Source of the DNA: Spirochaetota bacterium
Lineage (GTDB): Bacteria > Spirochaetota > UBA4802 > JAFGDQ01
DNA length: 64,000 nucleotides
Direction: 5' to 3'
NCBI GenBank assembly: GCA_034190085.1
Contig: JAXHTS010000068.1
Span: 80,322-144,321 of the forward strand
How positions within the stretch are numbered: the stretch's first letter is position 1; every line of letters starts with the position of its first letter. Positions 10,606 to 20,340 of this stretch are shown here, in pieces. The notes under the pieces are model-generated. The model was given only the letters and a program-made list of their open reading frames with translations, was not told the origin of the DNA and searched no databases. A program made the position numbers and the translations under genes.

Positions 10606-12157
10606 CCTTTGATATTTTATAAAGCTTATCCCTTACTAATGAAATCTCCTTTACTCCAGCAACAATACAGATTAGGAGATATGTTGTTCCACCAACAATT
10701 ACTATTAAGAGCAAGAATAGTAATCTCTTAGCAAAAGGATCGTTAAACCAGTCAACAAAACCTGAAATGTTCCAGATTATATATGCCATCACTAATCCCG
10801 AGGCAATATACTTGATTACAGGAAGTATTAACGATTCAATAGAAAGAATGCCTATCCTTCTCTGCAGCCATCCTACAAGAATTATTGTTTGAACTGTAAC
10901 AGAAATGGAGTTGGCAAGGGAGAGTCCAGCATGCTTGAGGCTTGTTTGCATAAGCAGATATCCTAGGACAATATTCAGAATAAATGCGATTGCAGATGTA
11001 ATTACAGGCGTTTTTGTGTCCTTTAGTGAGTAAAATGCTGGAGTAGTTATCCTTAAGATGGATATTGATGTGACGCCTATGCTGGCGTAAAGGAGGGCTT
11101 TATATGTCAAACTCACATGGAGTGGCGTAAACTCACCCCTCATAAAAAGTGTGGATATGATTGGGGTGCCAACTGTCATCATCGCGATGCTGGCTGGTAT
11201 TGCAAGAAAAAGGGAGGCCTTCACAGCGATTATGTATAGACTCTTAAGCCTCTCAAGGTCATTGTTAGCAGAAAAGTTTGACATCTCCGGCAAAATAACA
11301 TTGCTAATTGAAAAGATAAAGACGCCTAAAACGATCTCCGTCAATCTGTCAGAGTAATAGAGATAGGATATGCTTCCAGGCGCGAGCATTGAAGCTAGTA
11401 TTGTACTCATCAGGATATTTATCTGATATACCGCAATCCCAAAGAGCGCTGGTGTGATCATTCTGAATATCCTTCTTATGCCAGGATGTTTCAAATCTAC
11501 TGAAAATTTTATCCTAAACCCTGTATTTATCAAATAAGGAATCTGTAAAAGCACCTGCAGCAACCCTCCAAAGAGCACCCCTATGGCTAGTCCATAAAGG
11601 GGTTCGTTGAAGAATCTGCTAAAGTAGATAGCACCAATTATAAATCCAACGTTTAGAAGCACAGGCGCAAACGCTGGCGAGAAGAAGCGTCCGTGAGAAT
11701 TTAATACACCCATTGAAAATGCCACAAGTCCAACGAGGAAGATATATGGGAATAATATCCTGTTTAAAAACACTGTTAAACCAATCCTAGCTGAGTCAGT
11801 GAAGCCATAAGCGAAGAGCTTTACAATAGCCGGAGAGAATATCTCCCCTATAACAGTAAATACTATCAATATCAGTATAAGTATACTTAAGGTCTTCTGA
11901 GCCAGTTCCAGGGCCTCTTTATGGTCCCTCTTTGTTAAATACTCAGTATAAATTGGTATGAAGGATATTGTAAGCGCTCCCTCTGCCACAAGCCTTCTTA
12001 ATAGATTGGGTATTCTAAAGGCTATGAAGAAGCCATCCAGCTTGCCGGATGCGCCAAAACAATCAGCGATTATCATATCTCTGATAAAACCTGTAATTCG
12101 ACTAAATAGTGTCGAGAGGGCAACGATGCTAGTGGATTTTACTAGTGAGTTCTTCAA
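10580..12157 (-). CDS. murJ: Lipid II flippase MurJ
   Basis: A 525-aa polytopic membrane protein of the MOP/MVF family with about 14 hydrophobic segments. It has the characteristic N-terminus (VALSTLFSRITGFIRDMII, then FGASGKLDGFFIAFRIPNLLR) and LVAEGALTISFIPIYTEY. It moves the peptidoglycan precursor lipid II across the inner membrane. It starts at a TTG whose last two bases overlap the stop of the upstream LytTR regulator (TTGA), so its translation is coupled to the signalling genes. An AAGGA lies ~14 bases upstream. Confidence 0.95.
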   Translation of the reverse strand: MKNSLVKSTSIVALSTLFSRITGFIRDMIIADCFGASGKLDGFFIAFRIPNLLRRLVAEGALTISFIPIYTEYLTKRDHKEALELAQKTLSILILILIVFTVIGEIFSPAIVKLFAYGFTDSARIGLTVFLNRILFPYIFLVGLVAFSMGVLNSHGRFFSPAFAPVLLNVGFIIGAIYFSRFFNEPLYGLAIGVLFGGLLQVLLQIPYLINTGFRIKFSVDLKHPGIRRIFRMITPALFGIAVYQINILMSTILASMLAPGSISYLYYSDRLTEIVLGVFIFSISNVILPEMSNFSANNDLERLKSLYIIAVKASLFLAIPASIAMMTVGTPIISTLFMRGEFTPLHVSLTYKALLYASIGVTSISILRITTPAFYSLKDTKTPVITSAIAFILNIVLGYLLMQTSLKHAGLSLANSISVTVQTIILVGWLQRRIGILSIESLILPVIKYIASGLVMAYIIWNISGFVDWFNDPFAKRLLFLLLIVIVGGTTYLLICIVAGVKEISLVRDKLYKISKATFSKRRE

Positions 12158-12882
12158 ATTTTCAATTTTTCCTTAAAAGTAGTGGCAAATTTTCGTCCAA
12201 CTGGCAGGGTCGTTTCGTTTTCATCCTTAAGATACACCATATACTGTCCCCCTATAACATACTGAATATGAGAAACAAATTGTAGGTTTACAATATATTG
12301 TTTATGAATACGAACAAACAAATTCTCTGGAAGCTTTTTCCCAATCTCCTTTAATAGCTGTGCAGTTTCAAAAGATCTCTCCTCAGTATTAACAATCGTA
12401 TGAGACGCATGGGAGGAGAGGTATATAATTTCATCAAATGGCAATATATAATGATTCTCATTCTCTTTAAAATATAAACCCAACTTATGAGGGAGGTTGA
12501 AGGTTTTTTTGTCTTTAATAATAGATATTGCTTTGTCAACAGCCTGATTAAATCTCTTCTTATCAAAGGGTTTAAGTAAATAGTCAATGGCTCCAATATC
12601 AAAGGCCTTGATAGCATATTTATCATATGCCGTTGTAAAGATCACATAGGGGGAATAATCGAGTCTCTCTATAACCTCAATACCGGATAAAATTGGTAGA
12701 TTTATGTCCAGAAATAATAAATCATACCACTTTGAAGAGAGTAGTTCCAAAGCCTCTTCACCATTACGGGCTATATCCTCTAAAGTGAGTTCCGGCCTAT
12801 CAAGAATATATTTGATTAACAATTCTCTAGCAGGCTGCTCATCTTCAGCAAGCACAACAGAAATGTTATTAACCTCTTTCAT
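12154..12882 (-). CDS. LytTR-family response regulator
   Basis: About 242 aa. An N-terminal receiver domain has the acidic pair (AEDE), phospho-acceptor Asp59 in LLFLDINLP, and the conserved Lys in YLLKPFDKKR. A C-terminal LytTR DNA-binding domain follows (IIYLSSHASHTIVN, then FVRIHKQYIVNLQFVSHIQ). I choose the ATG at 12882 because it overlaps the kinase stop as ATGA; a TTG at 12900 has no ribosome site. It is the cognate regulator of the upstream LytS-type sensor and is followed by murJ, so cell-envelope genes are plausible targets (inference). Confidence 0.93.
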   Translation of the reverse strand: MKEVNNISVVLAEDEQPARELLIKYILDRPELTLEDIARNGEEALELLSSKWYDLLFLDINLPILSGIEVIERLDYSPYVIFTTAYDKYAIKAFDIGAIDYLLKPFDKKRFNQAVDKAISIIKDKKTFNLPHKLGLYFKENENHYILPFDEIIYLSSHASHTIVNTEERSFETAQLLKEIGKKLPENLFVRIHKQYIVNLQFVSHIQYVIGGQYMVYLKDENETTLPVGRKFATTFKEKLKI

Positions 12883-15800
12883 CCTCTGATGCCTGTACAA
12901 GGTCGGAAATAGATTGACGCAATTACTCCACCATCCTGATTGTTCCGCAACCTTAAATCCGATTCCTCAAAATGATATTTCAAACGAGCCTTGATATTGC
13001 CTAAGCTTCGGGAGTAGATGTCATCAGTCTTTAATCCTGTGCCATTATCCAATATCTCAACGCTTACAATATCATTATATCTCGTAGCGTATACCTTCAC
13101 AAAACCAGGTCCTATCTTCTGTCGTAATCCATGTTTGATTGAATTCCCTACTATAGGCTGAAGAATAAGTGGAGGGATGAAAACATCACTAAAATTTCCG
13201 GCTTTAGATGTTTCAAATGAGAGGGTATCTGAAAAACGAAGCTTCTCAAACTCCAGATAATGTATAACAAACTGCCATTCCTCTTCAAAAGTAATAAGTG
13301 AGTTAAAGGATTTATCCATTAAAAAATGATATATCTCTGCCAGCACAATCATCGCCCTATCCGCCACTTCCACATCCTTATGAATTAGGGCATGGATAGT
13401 GTGAATGGCATTAAAGAGAAAATGGGGATTCATCCTCTCCTGTAAAATTCTATATTTTGATTCCTCATATTGTCTTATTAACTTGTCCTTCAGCTTGTCG
13501 AGCCTATGCAGTTTTTCAAGAGCTATCTCCTGTTCTCTGTAAAGCTGCGCATTCTCAATGGATATTGCAGCCTGTGTTAGCAGGAGTTTGAGGACATCGA
13601 TTCTCTCGGTTGTGAAGATGTCAGTTGCTAAATCATTTTCGAGATAGACAATTGTTATGATTCTGCCGTAGTGTTTTATAGGTGTACAGAGGATTGATTT
13701 TGCGCTATTTTTTATAATATATGGATCATCAATAAATATACCTTCATTGCTTGCGTTATTTAGAGCCACATCATATCCGGTTCGTGCAACATAATTTACA
13801 ATTGATGATGAAAGCTCTTCGCTAGATTCAATTGGAATAGAATTCGAAATGCTTGTATATATATCATGATGCATCCCTTTGCTAATAATTCTACCTTCCG
13901 CTAAAATGAATAATGCGTTATCCCTCTCCTTTATGAGAAAGACCTTACGCGCCCCTGAATTCTGAAGAGCTGCCTTCATTATTATCTTGAGGAGTTTGTC
14001 AAGATGTATCTCTCTTGATATAGCTTGAATAACATCAAGCATTGTGTTAAAATCCAGTATTGTTGAATCATTGATGTCAGTCGATTCTCCTCTATCCTCC
14101 CATGTCGGGATTATACCGCCATGCTTATATAGAAGCGATGAATATACCTCTTCAAGCTGTTCTGTCTTTGCGGTAGCTCCCCATTTTTTGTATAGATTAT
14201 AAGCTTCCTGCATATATGTTCTCGCTATTTTCTCTCTTCCGATTGATAAATAAAATTTTGCGGCCACCTCACATGCAATGGCTTCATTTTGAGTGTATCC
14301 ATTATCATGTGCTGATGCAATAGCCTCATCATATAAGCTCATTGCCTCTTCGTTCCTTTTACTTATACGAGAAATCTCTCCAGATAGTAAAAGATATTTG
14401 TGAAGAAAATTCTCCGGACAGATGTTGGCCCATCTTTTCATCTTCCTTTGATTCTTCTTTAATATTCTCCAATATTTATTCTTTTCAGTGTAACTAGCGT
14501 CAAGGAGGAGAGGTGAAATGGTTAAGGAATAATAGAAGATATGCTCTGCAACAAATAGTGTCCCAACCTCTGGAATTTTATCCAATTCCTTACTTAGTTT
14601 ATAGCATTCCAGATATTTTTCAAAGAGGAATAGGGTTATTATCCGATTAATGAGTTGCTGAACAATTTCAACAACATTATTGCCTTCTCTTATGATGTTT
14701 AGCTGTTGATTCTTGTTATAATCGCCATGGATAAAACTGTTTTTATCGGCCGCTAAACCCTTCAAATTTAAATATATATGAACGTTGTCAATATATCTAA
14801 AAATAATAAATGGATCTTTTGTGTTTCTTAAGAAATCTTCATATTTGGTGTATTCATGAAAAATATCATCCAGATTATCTCCCATAATAAAGCGATATAG
14901 TGTCATAATATTTATACTGTGTCCCGCATAAATAAGATCCCCCGACTCTATGCCAAGCTCATAAGCGCTAACAAAATATTTGATACCCTCTCTTGCATGC
15001 CCGATCCAGTGTTGAATAAAATATGCAAAACAAAAATCCGTTTTACATTTGATTTTTTTGTTATTGTACTTTTCGCTTAAATCCAATGCAAGCCTACCGA
15101 ATTTATTACCCAATTCATATTCACCAAGATATGATCCTATAAGAGCGCTTAGATAAATATACGCAAAGGAGGAGAAGGCTGTATTTCCATATTTCAAATA
15201 AATATCATTTATGCTCTTCAGTCCCAGATAGGCTGACATTTTTGGATTAGAATAATGTGCTGGGGTGCCGATATTACCTATTAGATTAACAATTGATAAT
15301 TGCTCAGGATCATGCAAGTCCTTGAGATTGATTAAGTCTTCAATCTCTCTTCCCCTTAACCTTAACTTTAGCTTCAGTAATTCTTTATAGATTGCAAAAT
15401 TTGTTGGTTGAATCTGAATCTTCACACCGAACATTTTAAGTCCCTCTATACCCAATTTGATTGCTTCCTGAATCTCGCCTTTGTTAGTACATAATACTAT
15501 CATCATATTATAAACATTTGCTTTATCAACATCTGTTCTGGCATTGTGAATTATTATATTAAATATGTTTTCAGCCTCATCAAAATTTCCTGAAAGATAC
15601 TCACATTCCGCTCTCTCCTTTAGAATAGAATATGCCAGATAATAATTGCTATCCCAGCAATCCTCTGGCAGAAGCTCCATCCCGGTCCTTAAATAATGTA
15701 CTGCTGCACTATAGGCTGTAGATTCCTTTGCCTTTTCACCAGCCATGAGATTTAACTTTGCCAAATCATTCATCTCATCTTGATTCACTATCTGGGTAAT

Positions 15801-18005
15801 TCCATGATTAAGCTTGTTTACAATATAATAAATATTCTCCTCTACCTTTTCTCCGGTTGCCTTCTCTAACAGGAACTTACCTATCATAAAATGCAGACGA
15901 ATCCTCTCCTCATCAGGGATAATAGAATAGACAGCTTCTTGAATCCGATCATGGTTAAATCTATATACATTTCCTGCGAGACCAATTAGTCCTTCATCAA
16001 CCGATTCTGAAAGCGCTGAAAGTGTCTTTTCAACAGTCAAGGTAATTACTGTTGACAGAAGGCCTATTTCAAAACTGCTGCCAATGCAGGCGCATATCTT
16101 CAATATGCGCTGTGTGTTTCCCGATAATTTTGTAATCTTATTTGTCAAAAATTCTACAACATTATCTGTAACCTGGATCTGATTGATCTTTTCTATATCC
16201 CATGACCATCCTGAAGCATGATTGAACATTAACATCTTTTCATTATAGAGAGTTTTTATGAATTGAATAACAAAAAAGGGATTTCCATTTGTCTTCTCAT
16301 GGGCAGAAGCTGATAGGAGTAACGCCCTCTCCCTCTCACAATTAAACATATGTGCAATCATGTGATTAACATCTATGACATCCAATGGCATCAGTTGGAT
16401 GTCAGTAATGTGTATTCCTTCCTTTTCTATCTCTTCCAGCATAGAGGATAAGGGATGAGATTTGCATACTTCACCCTCTCTGTAAGCACCGATTATTAAT
16501 AGATATTGTATTTCCCTATCAGTTACAAGCACCCTTATCAGGTTAAGGCTGGCTGGGTCTGCCCATTGAAGGTCATCTATGAATAGGACTAGGGGATGCT
16601 CTTTAATAGCAAATATTCCAACAAATTTTCGAAAATATATATTAAACCTGTTTTGGGCCTCCCTTGGCCCAACGTCAGCAACCGCTTGTTGCTTGCCGAT
16701 AATTAGTTCTAATTCTGGTATTACATCTATTAAAATTTGAGCATTTGGGTTTAGGTTTTCCAAAATCTTTTCGCGTAACGACTGCATCTCCTCGCTGCTT
16801 TCAGACAAAACTTGCTTTATTAACAATCTAAAAGCCTGAATAATAGCGCTGTAAGGGATATCTCTTGTGAATTGCTCATGTTTACTGGAGATGAAATATC
16901 CACTCTTCGACACTACAGGTTTATGCATCTTGTTTATTAACGCAGTCTTGCCGATACCTGCTTGTCCTGTAACTAACGACAAACCAGCGCCCTTCCGCTC
17001 TACATTATTATGAAGGAATAATTGGGGATTGCATACCCTATCAAAAGCCTGCATTAGGAGTTCGATTTCTTTATCCCTACCAAAGATTTTATCAGAAATC
17101 AGTAGTCTTTTGCTGACATCCTTCAAACCCAGAGTAAATGGTTTAATCACCCCTGCTTTTTCAAATTGGCTTTGGCATTTTTTTAAATCCATCCTCAAGC
17201 CCTTGGCGCTCTGATACCTCTCTTCAGGTTTTTTCGACAGCAATTTTATAGTAATATCAGAGATCACCTCAGGGATATTCTTGTTAATCGTTTTTGGCTC
17301 AATAGGCTTTTGTGCGATTTGGCAGTGAATGAGTTGAAGGGTGTCATCGGAATTAAAGGGAACATCATTCATGAGCATTTCATAGAGGGTAATGCCAAGA
17401 GAGTACAAATCAGACCTATAATCAATTACCCTGTTGATGCGTCCGGTCTGTTCTGGAGATATATATTCTAAAAAAGTGTCATAGAGGCTAGGGGAGGTAG
17501 TAATCTGTTGATCTTCTTGTAAGCTGTGATACGCATTCCCAAAGCCGGTAATTTTAACCTGAAGATCTTCTATTTCATTTATTTCAGAGATTGGGGAGAT
17601 GAGGATATTATCTGGGTTTATTCCGCAGTGGATTATATTATTATTATGAATCTCCGATAGGATTTCTGTTAGCTTAATGGCAATTTGAAGAAAAAGATCA
17701 ATGTTTATTCTATTGCTATAGATCAAGCATCTAAGTGGAATGCCAATAAAATCATCAAATATTATTGCATGAATATTGTTATAATTCTCAAGAGCAATGG
17801 CCCGAACTACACCTTCAATGTTAAGGTTTTCAGTTATTATAAACTCATTTATTAGTCTATTGATATCCTTGATGCTTGGATATTCGCTTGTAGGTGTTTT
17901 TATAAGAACTGATTTTTTATCATAATTCCTGAAACCTCGATAAAGTGCTGTTTTAGTATTCTTAACAATTTCCTCTGAGGATTTATAACCTTGAAGATTT
18001 ATCAT
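12879..18005 (-). CDS. Giant hybrid sensor: pseudokinase-like domain + AAA ATPase + helical repeats + GAF + LytS-type histidine kinase
   Basis: A 1708-aa multidomain protein. Residues ~10-280 resemble a Ser/Thr kinase (VLIK Lys36, YISPEQTGRI, DLYSLGITLYEM). However, the catalytic-loop HRD is HCG (126-128) and DFG is GFG (154-156), so both key aspartates are gone. Residues ~305-600 form an AAA/signal-transduction ATPase with Walker A GQAGIGKT (347-354) and Walker B LVLFIDDLQWADP (~472-484). A long helical, TPR-like middle follows, then a GAF domain (~1335-1490). The end is a His_kinase/HATPase pair with MNPHFLFNAIH (His ~1528), QPIVGNSIKHGL and DNGTGL. It probably phosphorylates the LytTR regulator, whose gene overlaps its stop. 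Family members are known as trifunctional sensor kinases. Confidence 0.92.
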   Translation of the reverse strand: MINLQGYKSSEEIVKNTKTALYRGFRNYDKKSVLIKTPTSEYPSIKDINRLINEFIITENLNIEGVVRAIALENYNNIHAIIFDDFIGIPLRCLIYSNRINIDLFLQIAIKLTEILSEIHNNNIIHCGINPDNILISPISEINEIEDLQVKITGFGNAYHSLQEDQQITTSPSLYDTFLEYISPEQTGRINRVIDYRSDLYSLGITLYEMLMNDVPFNSDDTLQLIHCQIAQKPIEPKTINKNIPEVISDITIKLLSKKPEERYQSAKGLRMDLKKCQSQFEKAGVIKPFTLGLKDVSKRLLISDKIFGRDKEIELLMQAFDRVCNPQLFLHNNVERKGAGLSLVTGQAGIGKTALINKMHKPVVSKSGYFISSKHEQFTRDIPYSAIIQAFRLLIKQVLSESSEEMQSLREKILENLNPNAQILIDVIPELELIIGKQQAVADVGPREAQNRFNIYFRKFVGIFAIKEHPLVLFIDDLQWADPASLNLIRVLVTDREIQYLLIIGAYREGEVCKSHPLSSMLEEIEKEGIHITDIQLMPLDVIDVNHMIAHMFNCERERALLLSASAHEKTNGNPFFVIQFIKTLYNEKMLMFNHASGWSWDIEKINQIQVTDNVVEFLTNKITKLSGNTQRILKICACIGSSFEIGLLSTVITLTVEKTLSALSESVDEGLIGLAGNVYRFNHDRIQEAVYSIIPDEERIRLHFMIGKFLLEKATGEKVEENIYYIVNKLNHGITQIVNQDEMNDLAKLNLMAGEKAKESTAYSAAVHYLRTGMELLPEDCWDSNYYLAYSILKERAECEYLSGNFDEAENIFNIIIHNARTDVDKANVYNMMIVLCTNKGEIQEAIKLGIEGLKMFGVKIQIQPTNFAIYKELLKLKLRLRGREIEDLINLKDLHDPEQLSIVNLIGNIGTPAHYSNPKMSAYLGLKSINDIYLKYGNTAFSSFAYIYLSALIGSYLGEYELGNKFGRLALDLSEKYNNKKIKCKTDFCFAYFIQHWIGHAREGIKYFVSAYELGIESGDLIYAGHSINIMTLYRFIMGDNLDDIFHEYTKYEDFLRNTKDPFIIFRYIDNVHIYLNLKGLAADKNSFIHGDYNKNQQLNIIREGNNVVEIVQQLINRIITLFLFEKYLECYKLSKELDKIPEVGTLFVAEHIFYYSLTISPLLLDASYTEKNKYWRILKKNQRKMKRWANICPENFLHKYLLLSGEISRISKRNEEAMSLYDEAIASAHDNGYTQNEAIACEVAAKFYLSIGREKIARTYMQEAYNLYKKWGATAKTEQLEEVYSSLLYKHGGIIPTWEDRGESTDINDSTILDFNTMLDVIQAISREIHLDKLLKIIMKAALQNSGARKVFLIKERDNALFILAEGRIISKGMHHDIYTSISNSIPIESSEELSSSIVNYVARTGYDVALNNASNEGIFIDDPYIIKNSAKSILCTPIKHYGRIITIVYLENDLATDIFTTERIDVLKLLLTQAAISIENAQLYREQEIALEKLHRLDKLKDKLIRQYEESKYRILQERMNPHFLFNAIHTIHALIHKDVEVADRAMIVLAEIYHFLMDKSFNSLITFEEEWQFVIHYLEFEKLRFSDTLSFETSKAGNFSDVFIPPLILQPIVGNSIKHGLRQKIGPGFVKVYATRYNDIVSVEILDNGTGLKTDDIYSRSLGNIKARLKYHFEESDLRLRNNQDGGVIASIYFRPCTGIRG

Positions 18006-18630
18006 TTTTATTTTTCTGAAATCTATATTATACTTTTTTATTTAAAATTCATATAATCCTAGATTCAAACTGAATGACTTCCTCTTCTACCAATAGAGTA
18101 TTTGATCACAATTTATAATCATGCATTTTATAATTTAGCAACAGTTGTCTATTATGATAATAAGCACATCCCTTAATCAAGGGTAATAATCTTACTAGCT
18201 ATAAGGCATAAAAGGATGAACTCAAGGTTAACTTATAAGTCAATCACTCTATTACAAAAACAGTCAAGCACTATTTCCTCTTATATGAAGTTCATTTAGA
18301 TTTAGGTAGCGATTATTAGGTAAAAAGTAGCGTTTATAACATATCGATTGACCAACAAAAAAAGATGTTGTATGTTTAAAATACTTAAAAATAGAAAAAT
18401 CTGATTAAACAACAAGTCATATCCACATTGCTGATCCTATAGTTATAAAATGATTAATTGATATTCTATAGAGTTCAGGAGAAAAAAAAGAGAGTACATT
18501 TTTTTAATTACCCAACAAAACATATTTTTTAGTAAAAAATACAAAGTAATTATTTCCAAACTATGAGAACAATGCATCAAATTATAGATATGCATGTTCA
18601 ATTAACAATTATAAAAGCAGGAGGCTAAAA
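18006..18630. other. Intergenic region with a possible leader peptide
   Basis: About 625 AT-rich bases, divergent between the sensor operon and the small gene at 18631. A 21-codon frame (ATG at 18563, stop TAA at 18626-18628) ends within the ribosome site of the next gene; it could be a leader peptide or chance. No operator, RNA gene or transposon end was recognised. Confidence 0.35.
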
Positions 18631-18984
18631 ATGCAAAAAAGACAAGAGGGAGGATTACTAATGGAACAACCGAAAGAGGTAATTGAAAGATGCCTTGAAT
18701 ATGAATCTAATAATAACATTACTCATCGCTTCATTCCCCATATCGCTCAGTCTATTGTTGAAGAGCTTGATAAAGAAAATTATGAGATTACTGCCAGGGG
18801 GAAATCCTTTTATGATTATTATAAATTATGGGCCATGTTTGAGGATCTTTTTTATGCAAAGGGGGATGATCCCTATAAAATTGCTTCTACAATCGGGAGT
18901 ATTATTAATCAGATTATCATGACAAAGGAATTGTCTAATGACTTCAAAACTGCATTAATAAAACAACTATATAAAACAATATAG
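18631..18984 (+). CDS. Small hypothetical protein (117 aa)
   Basis: I do not recognise this protein. It is predicted largely helical and has no signal peptide or membrane segment. Two starts are well supported: ATG 18631 behind a perfect AGGAGG at 7-base spacing, and ATG 18661 behind GGGAGG. The strong ribosome sites argue for a real, well-translated gene. It sits at the left border of the accessory island, 36 bases before an IS701 relic on the same strand, so it may be island cargo. Function is unknown. Confidence 0.6.
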   Translation: MQKRQEGGLLMEQPKEVIERCLEYESNNNITHRFIPHIAQSIVEELDKENYEITARGKSFYDYYKLWAMFEDLFYAKGDDPYKIASTIGSIINQIIMTKELSNDFKTALIKQLYKTI

Positions 18985-19019
18985 AGATAGCCTTTAATCC
19001 TACTTTGTCATAAAAAATC

Positions 19020-20072
19020 ATGAAATTACCAATAAGACTATTAACTATCATAAGGCAAGATCAGAATAAGGAAAAATACGATGAATTTCAACAATATCTT
19101 GAATTTTTATGCAAGGGATTAGGGCATGCAGATCGGGCAACAGGATTGATCGATTATTGTAAAGGTTTAATGTTACCAATTGAACAAAAAAGTATAGAAC
19201 CGCTAGCAGCATATAGCGATCCCTATAATGTACAAGCAAAACATCAATCATTACATCACTTTATAGCTAAGTCAGATTGGTCAGATCAATCGGTACTATC
19301 ATTAGTGTTTCAGGGAGTAATGCCCTGGTTGTCAACTGGGAATAGTTTTATTGGGTTATTGATGATAGCTATATTCCTAAAAAAGGAATCCATTCAGTTG
19401 GTGTAAGTCGACAATACTGTCGTCAATTAGGCAAACAAGTGAATTGTCAGGTAGCAGTAAGTCTTTCATTAGCTACTGAAAAAGGCAGCATACTAATTGA
19501 TTATAGATTATATATACTAAAAGAATGGGCAGATGATTCACAACGGTGTAAAAAAGCAGGTATTCCCGAGGATATTTATTTTCAGACAAAACCTAACATT
19601 GCATTAGAGCAGATCAGAAGAGCAAAGCGATCAAATATTCCAATCAGTAAAGTATCAGCAGATGCAGGTTATCTTGATATTACTGATTTTCGAGATGCTA
19701 TTAGATCAGAAGGATTGACTTATGCAGTTGGAATTAAACCAAATACATGAGTCTGGACAATAGATAATAAACCGTTACTTCCAGATGAATGGCAAGGCAA
19801 AGGACGTAAACCAATACTTTTAAGGCGGGGGATAGGTGATCAACCCAAACTTGTAAAGATAATAGCAATGGAATTATCTATAAAATCATATCGTAAGATT
19901 ACTTGGCTGGAAGGGACTAATAGTAAATTGTCTTCTCGATTTGCGCGGCTTAGAGTCTTCTCAGCCAATAATGATTATTTAAGAGATACTATGCGAGATG
20001 AGGAATGGCTGGTTATTGAATGACCGGAAAACGAAAAGAAGCCAACAAAGTATTGGTTATAGACTTTGCCTG
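19020..20072 (+). pseudogene. IS701-family transposase relic (frameshift and nonsense codons)
   Basis: The translation reads as an IS701-type DDE transposase: LEFLCKGLGHADRATGLIDY, then YNVQAKHQSLHHFIAKSDWS in the first frame. After a shift near 19345-19350 it continues as WVIDDSYIPKKGIHSVGVSR, VNCQVAVSLSLATEKGS and VSADAGYLDITDFRDAI. The frame is broken by the shift, by TGA at 19748-19750 and TGA at 20021-20023 (both where Trp is expected), and by a TAG just after YWL. Homology stops near 20070, so the C-terminus is also lost. It cannot encode an active transposase. No terminal inverted repeats were identified. Confidence 0.88.
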
Positions 20073-20340
20073 TTAGAATGTCTTTTATTAACGGGGTCTG
20101 AACTCTTAACGCAGCTTCTAATAAAAGCAGTAGAAAGAATATAGTTTCTTCTGATAAATATTTGGGTATCACCAGCATGAAAAATCCATATATTACCGGT
20201 ATCATTTTTTAGTTAATTAGTTTACAAAAATTTACTATAAAGGAGGTGAATAATAAATAATTATAATCCTACTTAATATTTTCATTTTGGATTATGCGGG
20301 TTATGTAAAAAATTGTTTAATTTTAATTAAGGAGAAAAAA
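20073..20340. other. Short gap before lipoprotein with an isolated perfect Shine-Dalgarno
   Basis: The sequence AAAGGAGGTGA (about 20238-20248), fully complementary to the usual 16S 3' end, lies here. No ATG, GTG or TTG follows at normal spacing; the next lipoprotein starts ~90 bases later with its own site. It may be a remnant of a lost gene start. Confidence 0.35.

Noticed and set aside
19020..20072. TGA decoded as tryptophan in the IS701 gene
   Set aside because: TGG is used for other Trp codons in the same frame, a frameshift and TAG also occur, and core genes here (for example trkA, the LytTR regulator) end in TGA.
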